DNA of 5,219 bases, from assembly GCA_019236545.1 (NCBI GenBank), contig JAFAIV010000301.1:1-5219 (forward strand). The letters run 5' to 3'. Numbering within the stretch: the stretch's first letter is position 1; the number at the start of each line of letters is the position of its first letter. This stretch comes from Actinomycetota bacterium. Lineage in GTDB: Bacteria; Actinomycetota; Thermoleophilia; Gaiellales; Gaiellaceae. Shown here piece by piece: positions 1 to 5,219 of the stretch. The notes under the pieces were generated by a model. That model was not told the DNA's origin, did not search any database, and was given only the letters and a program-made list of their open reading frames with translations. The translations under genes were made by a program, and so were the position numbers.

Positions 1-652
1 CGGCGACGTTCTTCGCGTGATCCTCTCCCGCGCGGCCCGCTCGGCGCGGCGCGCGGCCCACTTCGACCTCGAGGCGCCGCGCGAGCCGCAGACCGGCGAG
101 TACTGGTGCCACAAGCACCGGCGGATGTGCCAGCCGGTCCAGTCGGCCCTCCCGTTCCTGCGCCGCTACACGCTCGACACGCTCGCGCGGATCGAGGAGT
201 TCTCGGAGGCGCGCGACCCGGCGCGCGAGGCGCGCGTGCTGCAGGCGGACTCGCGCGACGCGGGTCTCGACGGGCCGTTCGACGGGATCCTCACCTCACC
301 GCCGTACCCGGGGCTGATCGACTACCACGAGCAGCACCGCTACGCATACGCGCTGCTCGGCCTCGACGACCGCCGCGAGCTGGAGATCGGCGCGGCCGCG
401 GCGGGGACGTCGCTCGCGTCGCTGGAGGCGTACCGCGACGGGATCGCGCGCGCGCTCGCGAACGCGCTGCCCGCGCTGCGGCAGGACGCGCCCGTCCTGA
501 TCGTCGTCAACGACCGCCGCGACCTCTATCCGGAGATCCTCGCGCGCGCTGGCCTCCGTCTCGAGCACCGGCTTCGCCGCCATGTGAACCGCCGCACCGG
601 CCGCAGGGCGGGGGAGTACTTCGAGGACGTGCTCGTCGCGCGGCCGGCGTGA
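1..652 (+). CDS. DNA methyltransferase (TSPPY family), 5'-truncated by window edge
   Basis: The reading frame is open from the left edge (first full codon at position 2) to a TGA at 650-652, so the N-terminus lies outside the window and the GTG at 17 is probably internal. About 216 residues are visible. The key sign is FDGILTSPPYPGLIDY, with TSPPY at 351-365 of the extended family's motif IV, the catalytic loop of amino-methyltransferases acting on adenine N6 or cytosine N4; the S-P-P-Y form is commonest in N4-cytosine enzymes. A following Tyr/His-rich helix ending LLGLDD and a strand VLIVVNDRR also fit this fold. The SAM-binding motif I is not visible and should lie upstream if motif order is I then IV. 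An earlier stretch WCHKHRRMC (codons around 104-130) carries Cys, His, Cys that could bind a metal. Target specificity and any partner nuclease cannot be told. An RNA methyltransferase is the less likely alternative, since those usually have NPPY. Confidence 0.8.
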   Translation, partial: GDVLRVILSRAARSARRAAHFDLEAPREPQTGEYWCHKHRRMCQPVQSALPFLRRYTLDTLARIEEFSEARDPAREARVLQADSRDAGLDGPFDGILTSPPYPGLIDYHEQHRYAYALLGLDDRRELEIGAAAAGTSLASLEAYRDGIARALANALPALRQDAPVLIVVNDRRDLYPEILARAGLRLEHRLRRHVNRRTGRRAGEYFEDVLVARPA

Positions 653-686
653 CGAACCCCTGACGGACACGTAGCCGTTCGCCGCG

Positions 687-692
687 TAGCGT
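687..692 (+). promoter_or_regulatory. Candidate -10 hexamer for a leaderless comM transcript
   Basis: TAGCGT fits the TAnnnT core of a -10 element and ends 6 nt before the comM GTG, which would put the transcription start on the start codon itself. The only Shine-Dalgarno-like bases, GAGG at 694-697, sit 1 nt from the GTG and are too close to work. No good -35 is visible at 16-18 bp. This is weak, position-based evidence. Confidence 0.25.
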
Positions 693-698
693 CGAGGC

Positions 699-2153
699 GT
701 GCTCGCCCGCGCGGTCACGCATGCGCTCGTGGGGCTCGACGCCAGGCGCGTCGAGGTGGAGGCGCACGTACAGAGCGGGCTGCCGTCCTTCCGGATCGTC
801 GGCCTCGCCGACCGCGCGTGCCAGGAGGCGCGGGAGCGCGTGCGCAGCGGGATCGCGGCCGCCGAGCTCGAGTTCCCGGAGGGCCGCGTCACCGTCAACC
901 TCGCGCCCGCGGAGCTGCGCAAGGAGGGCTCCGGCTTCGACCTGCCGATCGCGCTCGCGCTGCTCGCCGCGTCGCGGCAGGTTCCTCGCGACCGGCTCCA
1001 GGGGCACGCCGCGGTCGGGGAGCTCGCGCTCGACGGGCGGCTGCGGCGGGTCGGCGGCGTCCTCGCGGTCGCGGAAGCGGCGCGGCGCCACGGTCTCGAG
1101 CGGATCCTCTGCCCGCGCGACTCCGCGCAGGAGGCGACGTTGGCCGGGATCGAGCCCGTCCCCGTGCGGCATCTCGCGGACGCGGTGGCGTACCTCCGCG
1201 GCGAGCACCAGCCCGAGCCCGTGCCGCCGCCGGCGCGTGGCGAGACGCCGGCGCTCGCCGACCTCGCGGACGTGCGCGGGCAGGAGCGCGCGCGGCGCGC
1301 GCTCGAGATCGCCGCCGCGGGTGGCCACAACCTCCTCCTCGGCGGCCCGCCGGGGACGGGGAAGACGATGCTGGCACGCCGTCTGCCGGGGATCCTGCCG
1401 CCGCTCGACGAGGAGGCCGCGCTCGAGGTCACACGCATCCACTCCGTCGCAGGGCTGCTGCCCACCGACCAGCCGCTGCTCGAGCACCCACCGTTCCGCG
1501 CTCCGCACCACAGCGCGTCGACCGCGGCGATCGTCGGCGGTGGACCGGGGATCCGCCCCGGCGAGGCGAGCCTCGCGCACCGCGGCGTCCTGCTCCTCGA
1601 CGAGCTGGCGGAGTTCGCGCGCCCGTCGCTCGAGGCGCTCCGGCAGCCGCTCGAGGACGGCTACGTCTCGGTCGCCCGCGCTGCCGGGCGGGCCGTGTTC
1701 CCGGCGCGCTTTCAACTCGTCGGGACCATGAACCTGTGCCCGTGCGGCGCGCGCGGCGACCCGCTCGTCGAGTGCACGTGCAGTGCGCAGCGGCTGGCGC
1801 GCTACCGGGACAAGCTGTCGCGGGCGCTGCTGGACCGCTTCGATCTCGTGCTCGCCGTGCCGCGGGCGCGGGCGGAGGAGCTCGCGGCACCGCGGGCCGA
1901 GCCCTCCGCGGCCGTCCGCGCGCGGGTCGTCGCGGCCCGGGAGCGGCTGCGCGCGGGCGCCCCCGAGCGCGTGCCTGAGGCCGACGCGCTGTTGTCGAAC
2001 GCGGTCGAGCGGCTGCCACTCTCGGGACGCGGGCGCGCCCGCGTCGCGCGGGTGGCCGGCACGATCGCGGCCCTCGCCGCGGCGGATTCGGTGCTCCCGG
2101 AGCATGTGGCCGAGGCGCTCGCGTACCGCGCCCCGCAGGAGCTCGCGGCATGA
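699..2153 (+). CDS. comM: ComM/YifB family Mg-chelatase-like AAA+ ATPase
   Basis: This 484-residue protein has the full architecture and near-usual length (~500) of YifB/ComM. The N-terminal ChlI-like domain (residues about 1-165) opens MLARAVTHALVG and contains SGLPSFRIVGLAD. A AAA+ core follows with Walker A GGPPGTGKT (215-223), the family signature RAPHHSAS (267-274) and Walker B VLLLDE (297-302). Cys347, Cys349, Cys359 and Cys361 (CPCG...CTC) are the conserved paired cysteines of this family. LLDRFD (377-382) holds the likely arginine finger, and a helical Mg_chelatase_C domain closes the protein. ComM is a hexameric helicase that drives branch migration of incoming DNA during natural transformation. 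The GTG at 699 is chosen because the family begins ML(A)R; no usable Shine-Dalgarno precedes it. The residues before LLDRFD are SRA where many homologues have SGP. The stop overlaps dprA, indicating an operon. Confidence 0.97.
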   Translation: MLARAVTHALVGLDARRVEVEAHVQSGLPSFRIVGLADRACQEARERVRSGIAAAELEFPEGRVTVNLAPAELRKEGSGFDLPIALALLAASRQVPRDRLQGHAAVGELALDGRLRRVGGVLAVAEAARRHGLERILCPRDSAQEATLAGIEPVPVRHLADAVAYLRGEHQPEPVPPPARGETPALADLADVRGQERARRALEIAAAGGHNLLLGGPPGTGKTMLARRLPGILPPLDEEAALEVTRIHSVAGLLPTDQPLLEHPPFRAPHHSASTAAIVGGGPGIRPGEASLAHRGVLLLDELAEFARPSLEALRQPLEDGYVSVARAAGRAVFPARFQLVGTMNLCPCGARGDPLVECTCSAQRLARYRDKLSRALLDRFDLVLAVPRARAEELAAPRAEPSAAVRARVVAARERLRAGAPERVPEADALLSNAVERLPLSGRGRARVARVAGTIAALAAADSVLPEHVAEALAYRAPQELAA

Positions 2154-3106
2154 ACGAGCTGGCGCTCGCGCTCTACGCGTCCGAGAGCGGCACGCACCTC
2201 GTCGACGCGCCGCGCGGCGTCGCCTGGGCGGGCCACCTGCAGCGGTTCGACGAGCGCTCGGCGCGTGCGCGGCTCGCGGAGAAGGGCTTCCGCTTCCTCG
2301 GCCGCTCCGACCCGGGGTTCCCACCGCTGCTCGGCGCGATCCACGACCCGCCGGCCGGCCTCTTCTTCCGCGGCGGAGCCGAACCTGAGCTGCTGGCGCG
2401 CCCAGCGGTCGCGGTCGTCGGCGCTCGCGCGTGCTCCGGCTACGGCGCGACCGTCGCACGCGGACTCGGCCGCGACCTCGCCGCCGCCGGGCTCGTCGTC
2501 GTCAGCGGCCTCGCCCGCGGCGTCGACGCGGAAGCACACCGCGGCGCCCTCGAGGCGGGCGGCATCACGGTCGCCGTCCTCGGCTGCGGCATCGACCGCG
2601 ACTATCCCGCCGCCCACGCCGAGCTCGCGCGCCGCATCGCGGAGACCGGCCTCGTCGTCTCCGAGTACGCGCCCGGCGTCGAGCCCGCGCCGTGGAGATT
2701 CCCCGCGCGGAACAGGATCGTCGCCGGGCTCGCCGCAGCCACGATCGTCGTCGAGGCGCGTGAGCGCTCGGGCGCGCTGATCACCGCCGACCTCGCGCTC
2801 GAGGAGGGGCGGGAGGTCTTCGCCGTCCCGGGCGAGATCACGTCGTCGCTCTCCGCCGGCACGAACGCGCTGCTGAAGCTCGGCGCGTCGCCGCTCACCG
2901 CCGCGACCGACGTCCTGGCCTCCTTCGGCATCGAGCCGGAGCCGCCGGCGCCCCGGCACGAGCTCCTGGAGCACCTGCCGGCGACCGCCGACGAGCTGAC
3001 GCGGCGCACCGGCCTGCCGGCGCCGGAGATCGCGCGGACGCTCGTCGACCTCGAGCTCGCTGGCCTCGTCTCGGCGGCGGACGGTCTGTACCGCGCCTCA
3101 CCCTGA
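2150..3106 (+). CDS. dprA: DNA-processing protein DprA (Smf)
   Basis: A 318-residue DprA with all hallmark motifs of its Rossmann-like core: VGAR..SGYG (90-99), SGLARGVDAEAH (119-130), GCGIDRDYP (145-153), FPARNRI (184-190), EARERSGALITA (202-213) and VPG...GTNALLK (226-243). The last ~50 residues (about 268-318, HELLEHLPATADELTRRTG) match the DprA winged-helix domain. DprA binds transforming single-stranded DNA in the cytoplasm, displaces SSB and loads RecA; Smf proteins are also found in bacteria not known to be transformable. The ATG overlaps the comM stop as ATGA, and AGGAG at 2137-2141, inside comM and 8 nt upstream, is a good ribosome site, so translation is probably coupled. The protein is shorter than many DprAs (about 350-380) because only ~45 residues precede the GF.FLGR...P..L segment, leaving little room for the usual N-terminal SAM/HhH domain. 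Confidence 0.97.
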   Translation: MNELALALYASESGTHLVDAPRGVAWAGHLQRFDERSARARLAEKGFRFLGRSDPGFPPLLGAIHDPPAGLFFRGGAEPELLARPAVAVVGARACSGYGATVARGLGRDLAAAGLVVVSGLARGVDAEAHRGALEAGGITVAVLGCGIDRDYPAAHAELARRIAETGLVVSEYAPGVEPAPWRFPARNRIVAGLAAATIVVEARERSGALITADLALEEGREVFAVPGEITSSLSAGTNALLKLGASPLTAATDVLASFGIEPEPPAPRHELLEHLPATADELTRRTGLPAPEIARTLVDLELAGLVSAADGLYRASP

Positions 3107-3139
3107 ATCGTCCGCCGATGCATATGGGAAGATCGGCGC

Positions 3140-3478
3140 GTGCCGTCGGTCGAGGAACGTCTGGCGAAAAACGAGGTCATGTTCCGCGCGATCAACGAAC
3201 GGATCCGCGATCTGGCCGTGCGCTTCAACGCGGCCGACGAGCCCATCGGCTTCATCTGCGAGTGCGCGGACGAGACCTGTGTCGAGAAGGTGCCCCTGAC
3301 GCTCGAGCAGTACGAGGAGATGCGCGTGCTGCCGGCTCGGTTCGCCGTCGTCCCCGGCCACGAGGCGACGCCGCTCGTCGAGCGGATCGTCTTCCGGACG
3401 CCGGAGTTCGTCCTCGTCCGCAAGGTCGGCATCGCCGCCGACGCCGTCCGCCGCCTCTACAGCGCGGGCGAGGCCTGA
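3140..3478 (+). CDS. Small CxCx4C protein, unknown function
   Basis: A 112-residue acidic, soluble-looking protein with no signal peptide or membrane segment. The N-terminal ~30 residues (ERLAKNEVMFRAINERIRD) should be helical; the middle holds FICECADETC, giving Cys40, Cys42 and Cys47, with His74 in VVPGHEA as a possible fourth ligand. The C-terminal half looks like alternating strands and helices. From memory it resembles a recurrent unannotated family of Thermoleophilia with the pattern F.CEC....C....LT..EYE......F.V.PGHE; I know no function for it. Metal binding is inference from the cysteines alone. The GTG at 3140 is the first possible start after an in-frame dprA stop at 3104-3106; a weak GGGAAG (3126-3131) lies 8 nt upstream. 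It follows dprA by 33 bp and its TGA overlaps the next gene's ATG, so it probably shares a transcript with the oxidoreductase. The longer frame opening at 3118 is a different frame and runs through this gene only by chance. Confidence 0.85.
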   Translation: MPSVEERLAKNEVMFRAINERIRDLAVRFNAADEPIGFICECADETCVEKVPLTLEQYEEMRVLPARFAVVPGHEATPLVERIVFRTPEFVLVRKVGIAADAVRRLYSAGEA

Positions 3479-4602
3479 TGGGGTCGCCGTATTGGCTCGA
3501 GGACGTGGTTCCGCCGCGGCCGCAGGCCACACGCGACGGCCGCGTCGACGTGGCGATCGTCGGCGGCGGCGTCACCGGCTGCGCCGCGGCCCTGCGGCTC
3601 GCCGAGGGAGGGCTGAGCGTCCGCCTGCACGAGCAGCGCGGGATCGCCGAAGGCGCGAGCGGCCGGAACGGCGGCTTCGCGCTCCGCGGCGGCGCAGCGT
3701 CGTATCCCGTCGCGCGGGAGACCTACGGCGCGGAGGAGTCGGGCGAGCTCTGGCGCTGGACGGAGGCTGCGCTCGACCGCCTCGCCGGGCTAGCCGGCGA
3801 CGCTCTCCGGCGGCCCGGCAGCTACCGGCTCGCCGCGGACGAGGAGGAGCGCGAGGCGATCCGCAGCGAGTACGAGGCTCTCCGTGAGGACGGCTTCGCG
3901 GTCGAGTGGCTGGAGGACGTTCCGGGTGGCGCGGCGGGGAAGTTCCACGGGGCGCTCCATCACATCGGGGATGGCTCGATCCAGCCCGCCCGCTTCGTCC
4001 GCCGCCTCGCCGCGCGCGCCGCCGAGGCTGGAGTCGACATCCGCGAGCACGACCTCGTCGAGGACGTGGAGGCGCTCGACGCGGACGCCGTCGTCGTCGC
4101 CACGGACGGCTATGGACACGGCCTGGTCCCCGAGCTCGCCGACCTGGTCTGGCCGACGCGCGGCCAGGTGATCGCCAGCGAGCCGCTCGGCCGCGTGCTC
4201 TACGACCGCCCGCACTACGCGCGCCAGGGGTTCGATTACTGGCAGCAGCTTCCGGACGGCCGCATCCTGCTCGGCGGCTTCCGCGACGTCTCGATCATGG
4301 ACGAGCTCACCGACGTCGAGGAGACGACGCCCACGATCCAGTCGTCGCTCGAGTCGTTCCTCTGGGAGCTCGCCGGCGAGCGGGTGCCGATCACGCACCG
4401 CTGGGCCGGGATCTTCGGGCTGACGCAGGACATGCTCCCGCTCGTCGGCCGGGTGCCCGGCCGGGAGCGGATCTGGGTCGCGGGGGGCTACTCCGGACAC
4501 GGCAACGTGCTCGGCTTCGCGTGCGGCGAGCTCGTCGCCGACGCGCTCCTCGGGCGGGACACGCCGCAGCTCGCGCTGCTCGATCCCGCCCGCTTCGCCT
4601 AG
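3478..4602 (+). CDS. FAD-dependent oxidoreductase, DAO family (amine/amino-acid oxidase-like)
   Basis: A 374-residue flavoprotein, a normal length for the DAO superfamily (glycine oxidase, sarcosine oxidase, gamma-glutamylputrescine oxidase). The Rossmann dinucleotide site VDVAIVGGGVTG is at residues 23-34 with acidic Glu52 ending the second strand for the FAD ribose. ASGRNGGF (60-67) is the conserved FAD contact loop seen in PuuB-like oxidases, and the N-terminal PYWLED also recalls that group. VVVATDGYG (205-213) and the C-terminal block RWAGIFGLTQDMLPLVGRVPG...WVAGGYSGHG (308-342) complete the flavin site. Expected chemistry is oxidation of a C-N bond in a small amine or amino acid, with electrons passed to oxygen or another acceptor; the substrate cannot be read here. 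No signal peptide is seen, so it is cytoplasmic. The ATG at 3478 overlaps the preceding TGA (TGATG) with GAGG at 3470-3473. The stop TAG interlocks with the stop of the convergent small gene. Confidence 0.94.
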   Translation: MGSPYWLEDVVPPRPQATRDGRVDVAIVGGGVTGCAAALRLAEGGLSVRLHEQRGIAEGASGRNGGFALRGGAASYPVARETYGAEESGELWRWTEAALDRLAGLAGDALRRPGSYRLAADEEEREAIRSEYEALREDGFAVEWLEDVPGGAAGKFHGALHHIGDGSIQPARFVRRLAARAAEAGVDIREHDLVEDVEALDADAVVVATDGYGHGLVPELADLVWPTRGQVIASEPLGRVLYDRPHYARQGFDYWQQLPDGRILLGGFRDVSIMDELTDVEETTPTIQSSLESFLWELAGERVPITHRWAGIFGLTQDMLPLVGRVPGRERIWVAGGYSGHGNVLGFACGELVADALLGRDTPQLALLDPARFA

Positions 4603-4811
4603 GCGACCCGCGCCCCCTCGACCATGGCGGCCGCGGCGCCCCAGAACGTCCGCCGCTCGCCGTCCCGCGCGAACGTCACCTCGACGCCCGGCTCCACTCC
4701 CTGCGTCGCCTTCGGCCGGCTCTTCATGCCGGAGACGGTCGCGAGCTCCGGGCTCACTCCGAGGCCCCGGCTCGCGTAGACGCGATCGCCAACGGTGAAG
4801 CGTGGAAACAC
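4599..4811 (-). CDS. Hypothetical 70-residue protein, possibly a small beta barrel
   Basis: I do not recognise this protein. It begins MFPRFTVGDRVYASRG at a GTG (4811-4809) and ends at a TAG sharing CTAG with the oxidoreductase stop. The start is fixed by a perfect AGGAGG 7 nt upstream; the open frame continues further upstream but with non-coding-looking composition (Cys/Arg-rich). The sequence alternates short hydrophobic strands with turns (VGDRVYA, ELATVSGM, GVEVTFA, RRTFWGAAAAMVEGA), suggestive of an SH3-like barrel, but that is only a guess from residue pattern. It has no cysteine, no signal peptide and no membrane segment. It lies 89 bp downstream of the ornithine-cyclodeaminase-like gene on the same strand and could be co-transcribed or have its own promoter in the spacer. 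A chance ORF is unlikely because of the Shine-Dalgarno and because it ends exactly at the neighbouring gene, but no homology supports it. Confidence 0.7.
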   Translation of the reverse strand: MFPRFTVGDRVYASRGLGVSPELATVSGMKSRPKATQGVEPGVEVTFARDGERRTFWGAAAAMVEGARVA

Positions 4812-4818
4812 TGCTCTA

Positions 4819-4824
4819 CCTCCT
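4819..4824 (-). promoter_or_regulatory. Shine-Dalgarno for the 70-residue gene
   Basis: On the - strand this reads AGGAGG, the full anti-16S complement, followed by 7 nt (TAGAGCA) and then GTG. It is the strongest ribosome site in the window and decides the start of the small gene at 4811. Confidence 0.75.
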
Positions 4825-4844
4825 GCCCGACAGCCGCAACAGTC

Positions 4845-4882
4845 CCGGTCACCTTGTAGGAGATTCCGGTAACTCCTGTCAC
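4845..4882 (-). repeat. Three copies of the 8-bp word GTKACMGG
   Basis: Reading the - strand the copies are GTGACAGG (4882-4875), GTTACCGG (4873-4866) and GTGACCGG (4852-4845). Their starts are 9 and 21 bp apart. All spacings are multiples of three and the variable bases are third-codon positions in one frame, so a coding origin is possible as well as protein binding to DNA. The copies are short, so chance is not excluded. Confidence 0.35.
4858..4877. repeat. 20-bp imperfect palindrome, possible operator
   Basis: The arms AGGAG (4858-4862) and CTCCT (4873-4877) flank ATTCCGGTAA. Eight of ten symmetric base pairs match, with mismatches at 4863/4872 and 4865/4870, and the centre is CCGG (4866-4869). 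It sits 47-66 bp before the 70-residue gene's start, where a dimeric repressor could act, or it could fold as RNA. Function is unproven. Confidence 0.45.
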
Positions 4883-4900
4883 TCCCCGAAAGGGTGGTGT

Positions 4901-5219
4901 TTACAGATCGAGCAATGGCGCGGCGTCGGCTCGCTCGAGCGCGGCGAGCGCGACGGCGAGGTCCTGCAGCGCGAGGCCGGTCGAGTCGAAGGCCGTCACC
5001 TCGTCGTCGGAGCGGCGGCCGTCGGCGGTTCCGGCCAGGACGTCGCCGAGCGGCGTGACGTCTCCGCGGCCGAGCAGGGCCGCCTCGACGGCGGCCGCCG
5101 TCTCGCCTCCGTGCGACGCCTGTTCCCAATCGTCGACGAAGAGTCTGGCCCGTGCGAGCTCGGCGGCGGCGATCTCCGCCTTGCCGGGGCCGTCGGCGCC
5201 CATGAGGCTGACGTGCTGG
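4901..5219 (-). CDS. Ornithine cyclodeaminase/mu-crystallin family dehydrogenase, 5'-truncated by window edge
   Basis: Only the C-terminal ~105 residues are present; the frame is open to the right edge, so the start lies beyond it (family length about 310-330), and the ATG at 5203-5201 is internal. Visible family features are HVSLMGADGPGKAEI, in which GADGPGK follows the strand that closes the NAD(P) domain; LFVDDWEQASHGGE; PLGDVLAGTADGRRSDDEVT; and the signature FDSTGLALQDLAVA near the end. Members convert ornithine to proline with release of ammonia, or act as alanine dehydrogenases, ketimine reductases or pyrroline-2-carboxylate reductases, using NAD(P). The substrate-binding N-terminal residues are outside the window, so the reaction cannot be chosen. 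The stop is TAA (4903-4901). It runs toward the oxidoreductase and upstream of the 70-residue gene. The protein family is certain, the substrate is not. Confidence 0.93.
   Translation of the reverse strand, partial: QHVSLMGADGPGKAEIAAAELARARLFVDDWEQASHGGETAAAVEAALLGRGDVTPLGDVLAGTADGRRSDDEVTAFDSTGLALQDLAVALAALERADAAPLLDL

Larger units (their letters stand above)
4812..4900. other. Low-GC intergenic spacer with repeats and a hairpin
   Basis: The spacer lies between the stop of the cyclodeaminase-like gene and the start of the 70-residue gene, both on the - strand. By hand count positions 4801-4900 are 59% G+C, clearly below the flanking coding DNA. It contains an imperfect palindrome (4858-4877), three copies of an 8-bp word (4845-4882), a weak hairpin at 4880-4899 (GAAA tetraloop on the + strand, one C-T mismatch, one G-T wobble) and the Shine-Dalgarno of the small gene. 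There is no U tract after the hairpin on the - strand, so it does not look like a standard terminator for the cyclodeaminase gene. No convincing -35/-10 pair was found. Confidence 0.5.

Noticed and set aside
653..698. Terminator or small RNA between the methyltransferase and comM
   Set aside because: The 46 bases contain no stable inverted repeat and no T tract.
507..2459. A 650-residue open frame on the - strand opposite comM and dprA
   Set aside because: It is Arg/Ala-rich low-complexity shadow sequence, typical of the antisense of GC-biased codons, and lies opposite two genes of certain identity.
3118..3477. An N-terminal extension of the oxidoreductase back to an ATG at 3118
   Set aside because: The extension is Arg-rich and out of frame with the 112-residue gene it overlaps, while the ATG at 3478 gives the expected N-terminus just ahead of the FAD motif.
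4446..4463. Perfect 8-bp inverted repeat (CGGCCGGG, TG, CCCGGCCG), terminator-like
   Set aside because: It lies inside the oxidoreductase, encodes the conserved VGRVPGR segment, has no following T tract and is built from GC-only words that are frequent here.
4880..4899. Hairpin with a GAAA tetraloop as a terminator
   Set aside because: The stem has one mismatch and one wobble, only three T follow on the + strand where no gene needs a terminator, and no U tract follows on the - strand.
4812..5129. An extended 176-residue version of the small - strand gene
   Set aside because: The upstream part is Arg-rich shadow of the cyclodeaminase-like gene; the AGGAGG before the GTG at 4811 marks the real start.

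Overview
This is a window of very GC-rich DNA whose genes overwhelmingly use G or C at third codon positions, which points to a high-GC actinobacterium. The small CxC-containing protein at 3140-3478 resembles, from memory, hypothetical proteins common in Thermoleophilia (Solirubrobacterales and relatives). The lineage is therefore a moderate-confidence inference. Except for the last ~400 bases, the window is densely coding and reads like ordinary chromosome. I see no rRNA, tRNA, CRISPR array, transposase or attachment site.

Layout on the + strand: (1) the C-terminal part of a DNA methyltransferase with a TSPPY catalytic motif, cut by the left edge (to 652); (2) comM/yifB, a Mg-chelatase-like AAA+ ATPase (699-2153); (3) dprA/smf, the DNA-processing protein A, overlapping comM by 4 bp (2150-3106); (4) a 112-residue protein with a CxCx4C cluster (3140-3478); (5) a DAO-family FAD-dependent oxidoreductase whose start codon overlaps the stop of gene 4 (3478-4602). 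On the - strand, entering from the right edge: (6) the C-terminal third of an ornithine cyclodeaminase/mu-crystallin family dehydrogenase (5219-4901); (7) an 89-bp spacer of lower GC; (8) a 70-residue unknown protein with a textbook Shine-Dalgarno (4811-4599). The stop codons of genes 5 and 8 interlock in one CTAG.

The functional core is comM-dprA. In transformable bacteria DprA binds incoming single-stranded DNA and loads RecA, and ComM is a hexameric helicase that extends the recombination joint by branch migration. The methyltransferase just upstream could belong to the same DNA-handling theme, but that is inference. The right half looks metabolic: an amine or amino-acid oxidase faces an ornithine-cyclodeaminase-like enzyme, without evidence that they share a pathway.

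I do not see a clear-cut new defence or mobile system. The spots most worth a second look are the methyltransferase next to the transformation genes, the coupled small Cys protein plus oxidoreductase, and the unusual 4812-4900 spacer with its palindrome and in-frame repeats.
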